Of a stretch of 64,000 nucleotides of DNA, positions 1 through 9,487 are shown in pieces. Both the position numbers and the translations under genes were made by a program. Origin of the DNA: Streptomyces aculeolatus (GTDB taxonomy: Bacteria; Actinomycetota; Actinomycetes; Streptomycetales; Streptomycetaceae); NCBI RefSeq assembly GCF_020400605.1, contig NZ_JAINRD010000001.1, positions 558,001-622,000 of the forward strand, in the 5' to 3' direction. A model generated the notes under the pieces. It made no database searches. It saw only the letters and a program-made list of their open reading frames with translations, and was not told the origin of the DNA. Positions within the stretch are counted from its first letter, which is position 1, and each line of letters begins with the position of its first letter.

Positions 1-285
1 TCGCTGCGCCGGCTGCGGTCCCTGACCGTGGACGACGGCGTCGCGACGGTGCTGCCGGGCCACGGGCCGGTGCTGGAGGACGCGCAGGGCGCGGTGGAGT
101 ACTACCTGGCGCACCGCGCGACGCGGCTGGCACAGGTCGAGACGGCGGTCGAGAACGGGCACCGGACGCCGGCGGACGTGGTGGCGCACGTGTACGCGGA
201 CGTGGACCGCACGCTGTGGCCCGCGGCGGAGCTGTCGGTGCGGGCCCAACTGGAGTACCTGGAGGAGCACGGCCTGATCTCGTAG
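1..285 (+). CDS. MBL-fold metallo-hydrolase, C-terminal part (5' truncated by window edge)
   Basis: Frame 1 is open from the first base to a TAG, giving about 94 residues of the C-terminus. The stretch PGHGPVLEDA followed by a helical segment (YYLAHRATRLAQVE) and a small winged-helix-like end (LWPAAELSVRAQLEYLEEHG) is typical of the LACTB2-like branch of the metallo-beta-lactamase fold, in which the GHG loop supplies a late metal-site region and the tail packs as a helical domain. The HxHxDH metal motif lies upstream of the window, so activity cannot be judged. The gene converges on crp, and a gap of about 120 bp separates the two stops. Family assignment is fairly sure; the substrate is unknown. 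Confidence 0.75.
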   Translation, partial: SLRRLRSLTVDDGVATVLPGHGPVLEDAQGAVEYYLAHRATRLAQVETAVENGHRTPADVVAHVYADVDRTLWPAAELSVRAQLEYLEEHGLIS

Positions 286-403
286 CCGGACCGGCCCGGA
301 CCGGCCCGGTCCCGTCGGTGCCGCGGTGGGCCCGGCGTCGTCGGCGCCCTGGCGGCTCGCCGTCGCGTTCGCGCCGCAATGGGCTGCTGTGGCGACCGGG
401 GTG

Positions 404-1078
404 TCAGCGCGAGCGCTTGGCCAGGCGCTCGACGTCCAGCAGGATCACGGCCCGCGCCTCCAGGCGCAGCCAGCCGCGGCTGGCGAAGTCCGCCAGCGCC
501 TTGTTGACCGTCTCTCGGGAGGCGCCGACGAGCTGGGCCAGCTCCTCCTGCGTCAGGTCGTGCACGACATGGATGCCCTCGTCCCCCGGCACGCCGAAGC
601 GCCGCGAGAGGTCCAGCAGCGCGCGGGCGACGCGGCCCGGGACGTCGGAGAAGACCAGGTCGGACATCTGGTCGTTGGTGCGCCGCAGCCTGCGGGCGAC
701 CGCGCGCAGCAGCGCGGAGGCGACCTCGGGGCGGGCGTTCAGCCAGGGCTGGAGGTCGCCGTGGCCGAGGCCCAGCAGCTTGACCTCGGTCAGCGCCGAG
801 GCCGTGGCCGTGCGCGGGCCCGGGTCGAAGAGGGACAGCTCGCCGATCAGCTCGCCGGGGCCGAGTACGGCCAGCATGTTCTCGCGCCCGTCGGGGGAGG
901 TGCGGTGGAGCTTGACCTTGCCCTCGGTGACGACGTAGAGCCGGTCGCCGGGCTCGCCCTCGTGGAAGAGCGCGTCACCGCGGGACAGCGTCGCCTCGGT
1001 CATGGAGGCACGCAGCTCCGCGGCCTGCTCGTCGTCGAGCGCGGCGAAGAGGGGCGCGCGCCGCAGAACGTCGTCCAC
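404..1078 (-). CDS. crp: Crp/Fnr-family cAMP receptor protein
   Basis: 224 residues, the length of the Streptomyces Crp that controls germination, development and antibiotic production in S. coelicolor. The N-terminal cyclic-nucleotide domain spans roughly residues 8-115, with a phosphate-binding-cassette-like GELIGELS at 75-82 and RTAT at 89-92. A central dimerisation helix follows, then a helix-turn-helix at about 176-202 (TQEELAQLVGASRETVNKAL). ATG start with a GGAGAGAA ribosome site just upstream (complement of 1079-1090). A sequence fitting the Streptomyces Crp motif lies about 90 bp upstream (1168-1181), so autoregulation is likely. The gene stands alone and is divergent from the DrrA-type gene. 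Confidence 0.93.
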   Translation of the reverse strand: MDDVLRRAPLFAALDDEQAAELRASMTEATLSRGDALFHEGEPGDRLYVVTEGKVKLHRTSPDGRENMLAVLGPGELIGELSLFDPGPRTATASALTEVKLLGLGHGDLQPWLNARPEVASALLRAVARRLRRTNDQMSDLVFSDVPGRVARALLDLSRRFGVPGDEGIHVVHDLTQEELAQLVGASRETVNKALADFASRGWLRLEARAVILLDVERLAKRSR

Positions 1079-1167
1079 GAGTTCTCTCCTTGTCGGGGTG
1101 CCCGGGCGACCCGCGGGCCGTTGCTCGGTCGGCCCCGTCGCTTTCCATGATGCCGGACAGTAAAACA

Positions 1168-1181
1168 GTGCGATCAGTCAC
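1168..1181. promoter_or_regulatory. Putative Crp-binding site upstream of crp
   Basis: The 14-mer GTGCGATCAGTCAC fits the GTG-N6-GNCAC consensus that, as I recall, was derived for S. coelicolor Crp by chromatin immunoprecipitation. It sits 90 bp from the crp ATG in the promoter region, where autoregulation would be expected. The match is direct; occupancy is inference. Confidence 0.55.
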
Positions 1182-1418
1182 AAGTTTGACGTACCGCAGC
1201 GTGAACCGTACGCCAGGGGTCCGATTGGCGGCACTTTTCCGGTGCTCAGCGGCGGGCGCTCGGGGGGTTGCACGGGGGCGCGCGGTTGCGCGTCGAGGCC
1301 TGGACGGACGCTCAACGAGCCGGTCGGGGCGCCGTCGTGCGGGACGCGTGGGTTGACCCGTACGGCCCTATTCCGCTCTCAGCGAACGCACCTCCTGCAA
1401 TCCGATAAACCGGACATA

Positions 1419-1436
1419 ACGCTGCCGTGACAGCGT
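1419..1436. promoter_or_regulatory. Inverted repeat upstream of the DrrA-type gene
   Basis: ACGCTG-CCGTGA-CAGCGT is a perfect 6-bp dyad with a 6-nt spacer, 66 bp before the ABC ATPase start. It could be an operator, perhaps for the AfsR-like protein at the far end of the operon, but short GC-rich dyads are common in this genome. Confidence 0.25.
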
Positions 1437-1502
1437 CGTGTGCGCGCCGTGCCAGCGGTCCTCGGCACGCTCCTTCCCGCAGACCGAGAAGGAGACACCC
1501 GT

Positions 1503-2515
<1,013 letters not shown>

Positions 2516-2519
<4 letters not shown>

Positions 2520-3340
2520 CCACCCTCACCGCTCCTCCCGAGCGGACCGCCGTGCCGTCCCGCCGCGAGGGCGCCGCGCGCCCCTTCGCGCTCGTACGGC
2601 ACAGCGTCGCGCTCGCCGGCCGCAGCCTCACCAAGACGAGGCGCACGCCCGAGCAGCTGATCGACGTGACGCTGCAGCCGATCCTGTTCGTCGTCATGTT
2701 CCTCTACCTGCTCGGCGGCGCGGTCGCCGGCTCGACGCAGGAGTACCTGCAGACCCTGCTGCCGGCGCTCATGGTGATGAGCACCGTCTTCGCCTCCGTG
2801 CAGACCGGCATCAACCTCAACGACGACATCAAGAAAGGCGTCTTCGACCGCTTCCGGAGCATGCCCATCGCCCGCTCCGCCCCGCTGGTCGGCTCGGTGC
2901 TCGGGGACCTGATCCGGTTCGTCCTCCTGATCGTGGTGCAGCTCGGCTTCGGGTACGCGGTGGGCTTCCGGATCGAGACGGATCCGCTGTCGGCGCTGGC
3001 GGCCTGCCTGCTGGTGATGTTCTTCGCGTTCTGCCTGACGTGGGTGTTCGTGATGATCGGGATGCTGGCGCGGGAGCCGGGGGCGGTGCAGGGCATCGGC
3101 TTCATGGCGATGTTCCCGCTGACCTTCGGGACCAACGTACTGGTGCCCACCGACACCCTCCCCGGCTGGCTGCAGGCGTGGGTCGACGCCAACCCGGTGA
3201 CGGCGGTGATGGAGACCGCGCGGGGGCTGATGGTCGAGGGCGCGGTGGCGGGGCCGGTGTTGGAGACGGTGCTGTGGAGCGTGGGGGTGCTCGCGGTGTT
3301 CTTCCCGCTGGCGGTACGGGCCTACCTGCGGCGCACCTAG
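2516..3340 (+). CDS. DrrB-type ABC-2 transporter permease
   Basis: 274 residues of the ABC-2 membrane family that pairs with DrrA-like ATPases to export drugs or lipids. After a polar N-terminus the SLTKTRRTPEQLIDVTLQP amphipathic stretch leads into about six hydrophobic segments (first near residue 60, last near 255). The ABC-2 signature region lies around AREPGAVQGIGFMAMFPLTFGTNV. Translation starts inside the ATPase stop (ATGA), marking a two-gene operon. Its TAG overlaps the stop of the convergent AfsR-like gene, so the two transcripts must terminate inside each other's coding end. Confidence 0.88.
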
Positions 3341-6300
3341 GGGGAGTCCGGGTCCTCGGCGGTGGCCGCGGTCCCGGCCACGTACGCGCGGAGCAGTTCG
3401 ATGGCGTCGCCCTGCTTGAGCGCGGTGCCGCGGGCGCGGGCCGGTTCGAACTCCGCGCCGAGTCCGCGGCGCAGCCGGGCGGCCAGCCCGGCGGCGTCCG
3501 GCAGCGCGACGTCGCCGACCCCGCGGACGGCGTCGGCTGCGCCCAGCAGTTCGGCGGCGCGGGCGGCCCCGGCTGTCCGTACGACCGGCTCCGTCCCGCG
3601 TCCCCGCCCCTCTTCCTGGCCCGGCTCCTCCTCCTGTCCCGGCTCCGCCGCAAGCGCCGCCACGCCGACCCCGACCATCGCGACCACCGGCATGTCCTTG
3701 ACCCCGATCGCGATGCCCAGCCCCGTCGCCAGCTCGTCGCGCGCACCGGCCAAGTCGCCCCGCGCGCAGGCCAGCAGCCCTCGCCCGGTCCGTACGATCG
3801 CCTCGATCTGCGGCACCGCCACCCCGCCCCGCTGCAGCGTCGCCAGCGCCTCCTCGTACCACCGCGCCGCCTCGTCCCACTCCCCCGCCCAGCGCGCGAG
3901 GTCGCCCAGTACGTCGCGGCACAGCGCCGCGACGTGCGAACGCCCGTCGCGTAGCGCCGCGCGCAACACGCGGTGCAACTCCGTGCGCGCCGCCTCCGTA
4001 CGCCCCTGCGCCGCCTCGAGCTGCGCGAGCCGGGCGCGCAACTGCCCCACGTCGTCCGCGGCGTGCACCTCGCGCATCAGTTCCAGCGCCTCCCCGAAGC
4101 CCGACCGCGCGCGCTCCGTGTCCCCCAGCAGCGCCCGGTACTCGGCGAGCTGGTGCAGCGCCATCGCCAGCCCCCACCGGTCGCCGACCTCGCGGAACCC
4201 CGCGGCCGCGGCCTCCAGGTCCTCCTCCAGCCCCTGCGCGTACCCCCGGTTCTCCCGGAACGCCGCCCGGATCATCCGCAGCAGTGCCCGCGCCCACGGG
4301 TCCGGGTGCCCCAGCCGCTCTTCGATCGCGGCGAGCCCGCGCTCGTCGTCATCCGTGAACACCGCGATGCCCGGCTCCAGCACCGCCAGCATCGGATGCC
4401 CGCCCTCGGGGTCGACGCGGGCCACCAGCGCCATCAGCTCCTCGATGGTCTCCGCGGTGGGCTGGGTGTGGCCGGCGGTGGCGGAGTTGATCAGGTGGAA
4501 GCCGAGGGCGACCGCCTGCGCTTCGAGCGGGGGGTCGCCGGGGACGCCGAGCGCGAGGCGGAGCCAGTCGGCGGCCTCGCTGTGGTGGCCGAGGATCATC
4601 CAGTAGATGCCGAGGGCGGCGACCAGGCGGACGGCCGTGCCGGCGTCCTCGGCGTCGGCGGCGTGCCGCAGGGCCGCGAGGAGGTTGTCGTGTTCGGCGT
4701 CGAGCAGGGCGATCCAGCCGAGTTGTTCGCGGGCGCGTACGTGCGGATCCGCGGTCTCGGCCAGGCGGAGGAAGTACGCGGCGTGGGCGGCCTGCACGCG
4801 GTCGAGGTCGCCGGCCTCGGCGAGGCGGTCGCGGCCGAACTCGCGGAGGGTTTCCAGCATGCGGTAGCGCGGACCGGCGCTCGGCTCGGTATTCGCGCCC
4901 TGCGGTGCTTCGGCGCTCTGCATCTGCAGCAGGGACTTGTCGGCGAGGGCCGCGAGCAGGTCGAGTGCGGTGACGACGTCCATGCCGCACACCCCCGCGA
5001 CGGACTCGGGCGTCGCACCGCCCGGGAACACCGACAGCCACTCCGCGAGCCGCCGCTCCCTGTCGTCCAGCAGCTCCCAGCTCCAGGCGACGACCGCCTG
5101 GAGCGTACGGTGCCGGGGCAGCGCGGTCCGGCTTCCTGTGGTCAGCAGCCGGAACCGGTTGTCCAGTCGGGCGGCGACCTGCTCGACGGGCAGTGACCGC
5201 AGCCGGGCGGCGGCCAGCTCGATGGCCAGCGGCAGGCCGTCGAGGCGGCGGCAGATCTCGGCGACGGCGGCGGCGTTGCCGGGGCCGACGGCGAAGTCGG
5301 GGCGGGCGGCGCGGGCGCGGTCGGCGAAGAGCCGTACGGCGGGGGCGGCCGTCTCGTCCGGCGCGCCCTGCATGTCCGGGGCATCGTGCGCGTCCGGCGC
5401 GGGCAGGCCGAGCGGCGGGACGGGGCACAGGGCCTCGCCGTCGATGCCCAGCGGTTCGCGGCTGGTGGCGAGTACGCGCAGCTCGGGGCAGCGGCGCAGG
5501 AGGTGGTCGGCGAGGTGCGCGGCGGCGGAGACGACGTGCTCGCAGTTGTCGAGGACGAGCGTGGTGGGCGCGGCGGAGAGGGTCTCGGTGAGCCGGGTCA
5601 GCACGTCGCGCGGGGGCAGGTGGCGGTTGTCGAGCACGGCGGTCTCGCGCTGGCCGAGGGCGCCGAGCACGGCGAACGGGACGTCGTCGCCGCCGGTCAC
5701 GGGCGCGAGTTCGACGAGCCACACGCCGCCGGGGGAGGCGTCGAGCAGCGCGGCCGCCGCGGTGGTGGCCAGCCGGGTCTTGCCGGCGCCGCCGGGTCCT
5801 GTGAGGGTGACGAGCCGCGAGCCGCCGAGCAGCGTGCGCACGCGGCGCAGTTCGCCGTCGCGGCCGACGAAGCTGGTGAGGGCGGCGCGCAGGTTGGTAC
5901 GGACCGGGGGCGCGGGCTCGTCGGGGGCGGGCGGCACGGCGCCGCCTCCGGCGCCAGGCTCCGTAGGGTGCGGGCCGCCCGCGCGCGTACCGTACGAACC
6001 GCCCGCGCCGCCCGGCTGCGTACCGTACGGACCCTGCGGGCCGCCGGTGCCACCCCACCCCGGCACCTCGCCCCTGAGCACCGCCACGTGCAGGTCCCGC
6101 AGCCGCTCGGACGGGTCCGTGCCCAGCTCCTCCGCCAGCAGCGCGCGGTACTCCTCGTACGCGCCCAGCGCCTCCGGCTGCCGCCCCGCCGCGCAGAGCG
6201 CGCGGATCAGCAGCGCGCGCGGGCGCTCGCGCAGCGGGTGCGCGGTCGTCAGCGCCTCCAGCTCGGGGACCGCGGCACCAGCACGCGCGCCGACGGGACC

Positions 6301-6861
6301 GCCCTCGGAGAGGCCCGCCTCCGCCAGGCCTCCCTCCGCGAGACCTGCCTCGATGCGGTCCTCGGTGGCCGCCAGCCGCAGCTCCTCCAGCCGGTGGGCG
6401 GGCGCCGCCGCGAAGGGCGCGTCCGCCACGTCCGCGAGCGCGGGCCCCCGCCACAGCGCGAGCGCCTCCTCCAGCAGCCGCCGTGCGGCTGCGGCGTCGC
6501 CCGCCGCCAGCGCTTCGCGCCCGGCGTGCGCCTGCCGCTCGAAGCGCACGGCGTCCACCGCCTCCGGCGGGAGGGCGAGCCGGTAGCCGGCGGGCCCGTA
6601 CGCGAGGGCGTCGGCCCGGCCGAGCGCGCGGCGCAGCCGGGAGACGAGCGATTGCAGCGCGTTGCCGGGGTCGGCGGGGGCGGCGTCGCCCCAGAGGTCG
6701 TCGGCGAGCAGTGCGGTCCCGACGTACCGGCCGGGGTCGAGCGCGAGCCGTACGAGCAGGGCGCGCAGCCGGCCGCCGGCGATCTCCACCGGCACCCCGC
6801 CGACCGCCACCTCCAGCGGGCCCAGCACCCCAATGCGCACGTACGCCAGCCTCTCACGCAC
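3337..6861 (-). CDS. AfsR/SARP-family transcriptional regulator with NB-ARC ATPase and TPR domains
   Basis: About 1174 residues in the three-part AfsR layout. The N-terminal OmpR-like DNA-binding domain (about 8-100, starting RIGVLGPLEVAVGG) is followed by the BTAD helical domain (about 105-265). A variable Gly/Pro-rich linker leads to an ATPase domain with FVGRDGEL, Walker A GPGGAGKTRL and Walker B TTLVLDNCEHV. The C-terminal half is a long TPR-like array. Such proteins activate exporter or antibiotic genes in response to phosphorylation or ligand. Start taken at GTG 6861; a GTG seven codons downstream (YVRIGVLG) is possible, and an AAGGAG lies rather far upstream. It faces the DrrAB pair tail to tail, suggesting but not proving that it controls that exporter. 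Confidence 0.88.
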   Translation of the reverse strand: MRERLAYVRIGVLGPLEVAVGGVPVEIAGGRLRALLVRLALDPGRYVGTALLADDLWGDAAPADPGNALQSLVSRLRRALGRADALAYGPAGYRLALPPEAVDAVRFERQAHAGREALAAGDAAAARRLLEEALALWRGPALADVADAPFAAAPAHRLEELRLAATEDRIEAGLAEGGLAEAGLSEGGPVGARAGAAVPELEALTTAHPLRERPRALLIRALCAAGRQPEALGAYEEYRALLAEELGTDPSERLRDLHVAVLRGEVPGWGGTGGPQGPYGTQPGGAGGSYGTRAGGPHPTEPGAGGGAVPPAPDEPAPPVRTNLRAALTSFVGRDGELRRVRTLLGGSRLVTLTGPGGAGKTRLATTAAAALLDASPGGVWLVELAPVTGGDDVPFAVLGALGQRETAVLDNRHLPPRDVLTRLTETLSAAPTTLVLDNCEHVVSAAAHLADHLLRRCPELRVLATSREPLGIDGEALCPVPPLGLPAPDAHDAPDMQGAPDETAAPAVRLFADRARAARPDFAVGPGNAAAVAEICRRLDGLPLAIELAAARLRSLPVEQVAARLDNRFRLLTTGSRTALPRHRTLQAVVAWSWELLDDRERRLAEWLSVFPGGATPESVAGVCGMDVVTALDLLAALADKSLLQMQSAEAPQGANTEPSAGPRYRMLETLREFGRDRLAEAGDLDRVQAAHAAYFLRLAETADPHVRAREQLGWIALLDAEHDNLLAALRHAADAEDAGTAVRLVAALGIYWMILGHHSEAADWLRLALGVPGDPPLEAQAVALGFHLINSATAGHTQPTAETIEELMALVARVDPEGGHPMLAVLEPGIAVFTDDDERGLAAIEERLGHPDPWARALLRMIRAAFRENRGYAQGLEEDLEAAAAGFREVGDRWGLAMALHQLAEYRALLGDTERARSGFGEALELMREVHAADDVGQLRARLAQLEAAQGRTEAARTELHRVLRAALRDGRSHVAALCRDVLGDLARWAGEWDEAARWYEEALATLQRGGVAVPQIEAIVRTGRGLLACARGDLAGARDELATGLGIAIGVKDMPVVAMVGVGVAALAAEPGQEEEPGQEEGRGRGTEPVVRTAGAARAAELLGAADAVRGVGDVALPDAAGLAARLRRGLGAEFEPARARGTALKQGDAIELLRAYVAGTAATAEDPDSP

Positions 6862-7055
6862 GCCGTGAGCGGCCGATCTCCTTTTACCAGCCCCTGACCG
6901 CGGGCCTTCCCCGGTCCCGCACCGGGCCGGCGGGCATCAGGCCGCCGGCCCCGGCCCCGGCCCCGGCGCCGGCGCGGACGCGGACACCGGCGCCGGGCCG
7001 CCCCGGTGGGTCCCGCCGGCCGCGGGCGCCCACCGGGCGAGCCGGTCGGGTCCGA

Positions 7056-7910
7056 TCAGACCCGATCCGCGGCGATCAGCAGGTACTGGAAGCTCCCGCT
7101 GCGGTAGGCCGTGAGGAACGCCTCCTCGATACCCGTGGCAACCGACGACTTGGCCCGCAGCTCCCAGTACGGGATCGTCGCCTCGGTCAGGTCGATGACC
7201 GCCGCGGGCACCAGCCGGTTCGCCACCAGCTCTTTGAAGTACGTCGACCGCGGGTGGACGTTGCAGATGTAGTGCGCGTTGATCTGGCTGACGGCGCGGG
7301 ACGGCAGGCCGTAGGCGTCGTTGTAGCAGCCGGTGATGGTCACGTACCGGCCGCCGCGGGTGAGCAGCCGGGAGTGCTCCTTGAAGAGCTGGGCCAACTC
7401 CACGTACATGGTGCTCTCGTTGTTCCAGATGCCGCGGAACGCGCCTGTCTCGAAGCCCGTGTCGAGCATGTTCTTCAGGTGGAACCGCACCGAGCTGCCC
7501 AGGCCGCGGCGCTGCACCTGGTCGTTGGCGAAGGAGACCTGCGACTGCGAGATCGAGATGCCGTCGACGCGGCAGCCGAATCGTTCGTGCGCCATGAAGC
7601 TCGACCCGCCGCGGCCGGAGCCGGCGTCCAGCAGCCGGGCGGAGGCGTCGGGCTCGCCGAGGTGGTCCAGCAGGAGGGTGGCCTGCGCCGTCTCCAGGCG
7701 GTGCATCTCCGCGATGATGCGCGCTTCCCTGGTCTCCTCCGGACCGGTCAGCACGGACTGGTCGACGTCCCCGATGCCGTAGTGGTGGTGGTACGTCCCG
7801 CTGACGTCGCCGAGCTTCAGGTTGACCGGGTCCTTCTCCCGGTTCCAGTAGTCGGCGATGGAGTGCTGGTACGGGCTGGTGAGGACGTTCGTGTCGGCGG
7901 CAGCCGCCAT
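7056..7910 (-). CDS. Geranyl diphosphate 2-C-methyltransferase
   Basis: 284 residues, SAM-dependent. Enzymes of this family methylate C2 of geranyl diphosphate to 2-methyl-GPP, the first step to 2-methylisoborneol. The N-terminus with YQHSIADYWNREKDPVNLKL and the YHHHYGIGD stretch is characteristic of this family within the cyclopropane/C-methyltransferase superfamily. SAM motif I is LLDAGSGRGG at 93-102. ATG start preceded by AGAAGGAGAACGACC, a strong ribosome site. It lies about 170 bp downstream of the terpene cyclase gene on the same strand, so the two can form one transcript. Both reaction partners are therefore present locally. Confidence 0.9.
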   Translation of the reverse strand: MAAAADTNVLTSPYQHSIADYWNREKDPVNLKLGDVSGTYHHHYGIGDVDQSVLTGPEETREARIIAEMHRLETAQATLLLDHLGEPDASARLLDAGSGRGGSSFMAHERFGCRVDGISISQSQVSFANDQVQRRGLGSSVRFHLKNMLDTGFETGAFRGIWNNESTMYVELAQLFKEHSRLLTRGGRYVTITGCYNDAYGLPSRAVSQINAHYICNVHPRSTYFKELVANRLVPAAVIDLTEATIPYWELRAKSSVATGIEEAFLTAYRSGSFQYLLIAADRV

Positions 7911-8079
7911 GGTCGTTCTCCTTCTGAGGGCGTGCTTGAGCGTGCTGAAGCGTGCAAAGGCCGCTGGGGCTGTTCGAGGGGTGGTCAGGGACGTGCCGAT
8001 GCGGGACGCGTGGGCCCGTCAGGCGGACCTGCGGATGCGTCGGTGGACGGAAGGGGGCGGGCGGGACGGGCCGGGCGGG

Positions 8080-9264
8080 TCAGGAGGTCTGGTAGCGCGC
8101 GCTGGTGGCGTGCCACTCCTTGCAGCCGCCCATCCAGGCCCACACCCCGGCCAGGAACCGGCCGAGGTGCGGTGAGCCGGCGGCGGTCAGCGCCGCGGCC
8201 TCCGCCTCGTAGGTGTGCATCAGCTCGTCGTGGATCAGGGCCGTCCGGTCCACGGCCTCCTGGAGGGTGCAGCCTTCTTCGGCAGCGATCAGATTGGGCA
8301 GGTTGGTGTCCGTGGGGTCTTCCTTTCCCATCGAGTACAGGTCGTTGAGGAGCACGCTGGCGGTGCCGGCGTAGAGGTACGTGCGGCGGACCCGGGCGTC
8401 GGCGAACTCGTCGGGCGGCAGCTCGTACCCGCTGACGGGGTCCACGAGGACCATGCAGGGGAAGAAGGCGTTCTCGTAGCGGTGGAGCAAGTACTCCCAC
8501 ACCGCGGGGGTGCGCGCCGAGGAGCGCCACTCGGCCTCCTGGCCGTACCCGACGAACATGACCGCCAACTCGTGCCGCAGCCGGGCGACCTGGGTGGGGC
8601 TCGCGTACCGCGAGAGGTGCGCGAGGGCGGAGCGGAACGCGCGCAGCACCGGCTCGCGCTGGACGGTCTCCTCGAACTGCGGCATGTAGCGCGCGGGAAG
8701 CCGCACGGGGTCGATGACCGCGTGCGCCAGCGCCATCCGCTCGCCGAGCAGGGCGGGGTCCGGGTCCTCGCCCTCGTCCACCCAGTGGTCGTCGACGGAC
8801 CACTCGGACAGGCCGCACTTGGCGGCGGCGAGCAGCCGGTCGGGGTCGTCGCAGTCGGGGTGGGCGAGCATGAAGAGGCTGCCGAACTGGTGGGAGCGCA
8901 GCCGCTCGATGCGGCCGGTGAAGATGCCGATCTCCTCGGCCCACTCGACCAGCCGCTCGTTGACCTCCTCGCCGAGCGCGGGGTCGTTGCGGAGGGCTTC
9001 GGGGCAGTACAGCGGCGGGATGCGCAGGCCGCCGCGCTCCGTGCCGCCGTCGGGCGGGGGCGCGGAGCCGGCGTCGGGGCCGGTGCCGGTGCCGTTCTCG
9101 GACGCCGGTTCCGGGGCCGGCTCCGTAGGGGCGGAGGGCTCCGCCCCGGGCGGCGGGACGAGGTGCGGTACGAACCGGGCCAGCGGGTGCGCGGCGGCGA
9201 TGCCGAGGCCGGTGGGGCCGGGGGGCAGGAGGGCGCGGAGTGCTTCGGCGGGTGCTCCGGTCAT
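8080..9264 (-). CDS. 2-methylisoborneol-type terpene cyclase (class I)
   Basis: 394 residues from ATG 9264. Class I terpene synthase with the metal motif DDHWVDEGE near 158-166 and an NSE-like NDLYSMGKE near 306-314; the C-terminus carries the usual RY pair (SARYQTS). A disordered Pro/Ala/Gly/Glu-rich N-terminal segment (about residues 35-85) precedes the catalytic domain, as in the cyclases packaged by family 2B encapsulins. With the adjacent methyltransferase this argues for cyclisation of 2-methyl-GPP to 2-methylisoborneol or a relative such as 2-methylenebornane. The aspartate motif differs from the DDCYCED form I recall for S. coelicolor, so the product is not certain. GTG 9273 is better placed for the GGAGG site and is an alternative start; ATG 9363 has no ribosome site. 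Confidence 0.82.
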   Translation of the reverse strand: MTGAPAEALRALLPPGPTGLGIAAAHPLARFVPHLVPPPGAEPSAPTEPAPEPASENGTGTGPDAGSAPPPDGGTERGGLRIPPLYCPEALRNDPALGEEVNERLVEWAEEIGIFTGRIERLRSHQFGSLFMLAHPDCDDPDRLLAAAKCGLSEWSVDDHWVDEGEDPDPALLGERMALAHAVIDPVRLPARYMPQFEETVQREPVLRAFRSALAHLSRYASPTQVARLRHELAVMFVGYGQEAEWRSSARTPAVWEYLLHRYENAFFPCMVLVDPVSGYELPPDEFADARVRRTYLYAGTASVLLNDLYSMGKEDPTDTNLPNLIAAEEGCTLQEAVDRTALIHDELMHTYEAEAAALTAAGSPHLGRFLAGVWAWMGGCKEWHATSARYQTS

Positions 9265-9408
9265 GCGCGGCACCCGGCCTCCGCGGAGGCCGGCGAGGAG
9301 ATCGTCATACTTCGACGCTAGGCATCTGCGCCGAGTGCGGCAATCGCTCGAAAGAGTATGCATAAAAGGGGGATTGGCAGGGTGGAGGTGGCTCCGTGAA
9401 GTCGCCGG

Positions 9409-9428
9409 GTGAAACGGTTGCGTTTCAC
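9409..9428. promoter_or_regulatory. Perfect palindrome between the terpene cyclase and TetR genes
   Basis: GTGAAACGGTTGCGTTTCAC has 8-bp perfect arms and a 4-nt centre. It lies 145 bp upstream of the cyclase start and 60 bp upstream of the TetR start, and shares the GAAAC core with the second dyad at 9452-9470. It is probably a TetR-family operator and might control both directions. Confidence 0.55.
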
Positions 9429-9451
9429 TCGACCGCGATCTAGCGTGGGCG

Positions 9452-9470
9452 GTACGAAACCGTCTCGTAC
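9452..9470. promoter_or_regulatory. TetR-family operator candidate upstream of the TetR gene
   Basis: GTACGAAACCGTCTCGTAC is a 19-bp dyad with eight of nine arm positions matched around a central C, ending 17 bp before the ATG. Spacing and form are typical of autoregulatory TetR operators. Confidence 0.6.
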
Positions 9471-9487
9471 GGATAGGATCGCCCGTC

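Larger units (their letters stand above)
1079..1502. other. Divergent intergenic region between crp and the DrrAB-type operon
   Basis: 424 bp holding the promoters of both divergent units. It contains the Crp-like site at 1168-1181, an A/T-richer patch around 1158-1195 suited to a crp promoter, and a 6-bp inverted repeat (1419-1436) near the ABC operon side. I see no convincing coding region: the open frames here lack ribosome sites and Streptomyces third-position bias. Confidence 0.6.

Noticed and set aside
6940..6990. CCGGCC-rich run upstream of the AfsR-like gene as a repeat element
   Set aside because: Short low-complexity GC sequence, without a regular unit worth annotating.
7046..7065. 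Hairpin TCGGGTC/GACCCGA as a terminator of the methyltransferase gene
   Set aside because: Only 7 bp, and one arm lies in the coding end; too weak to call.
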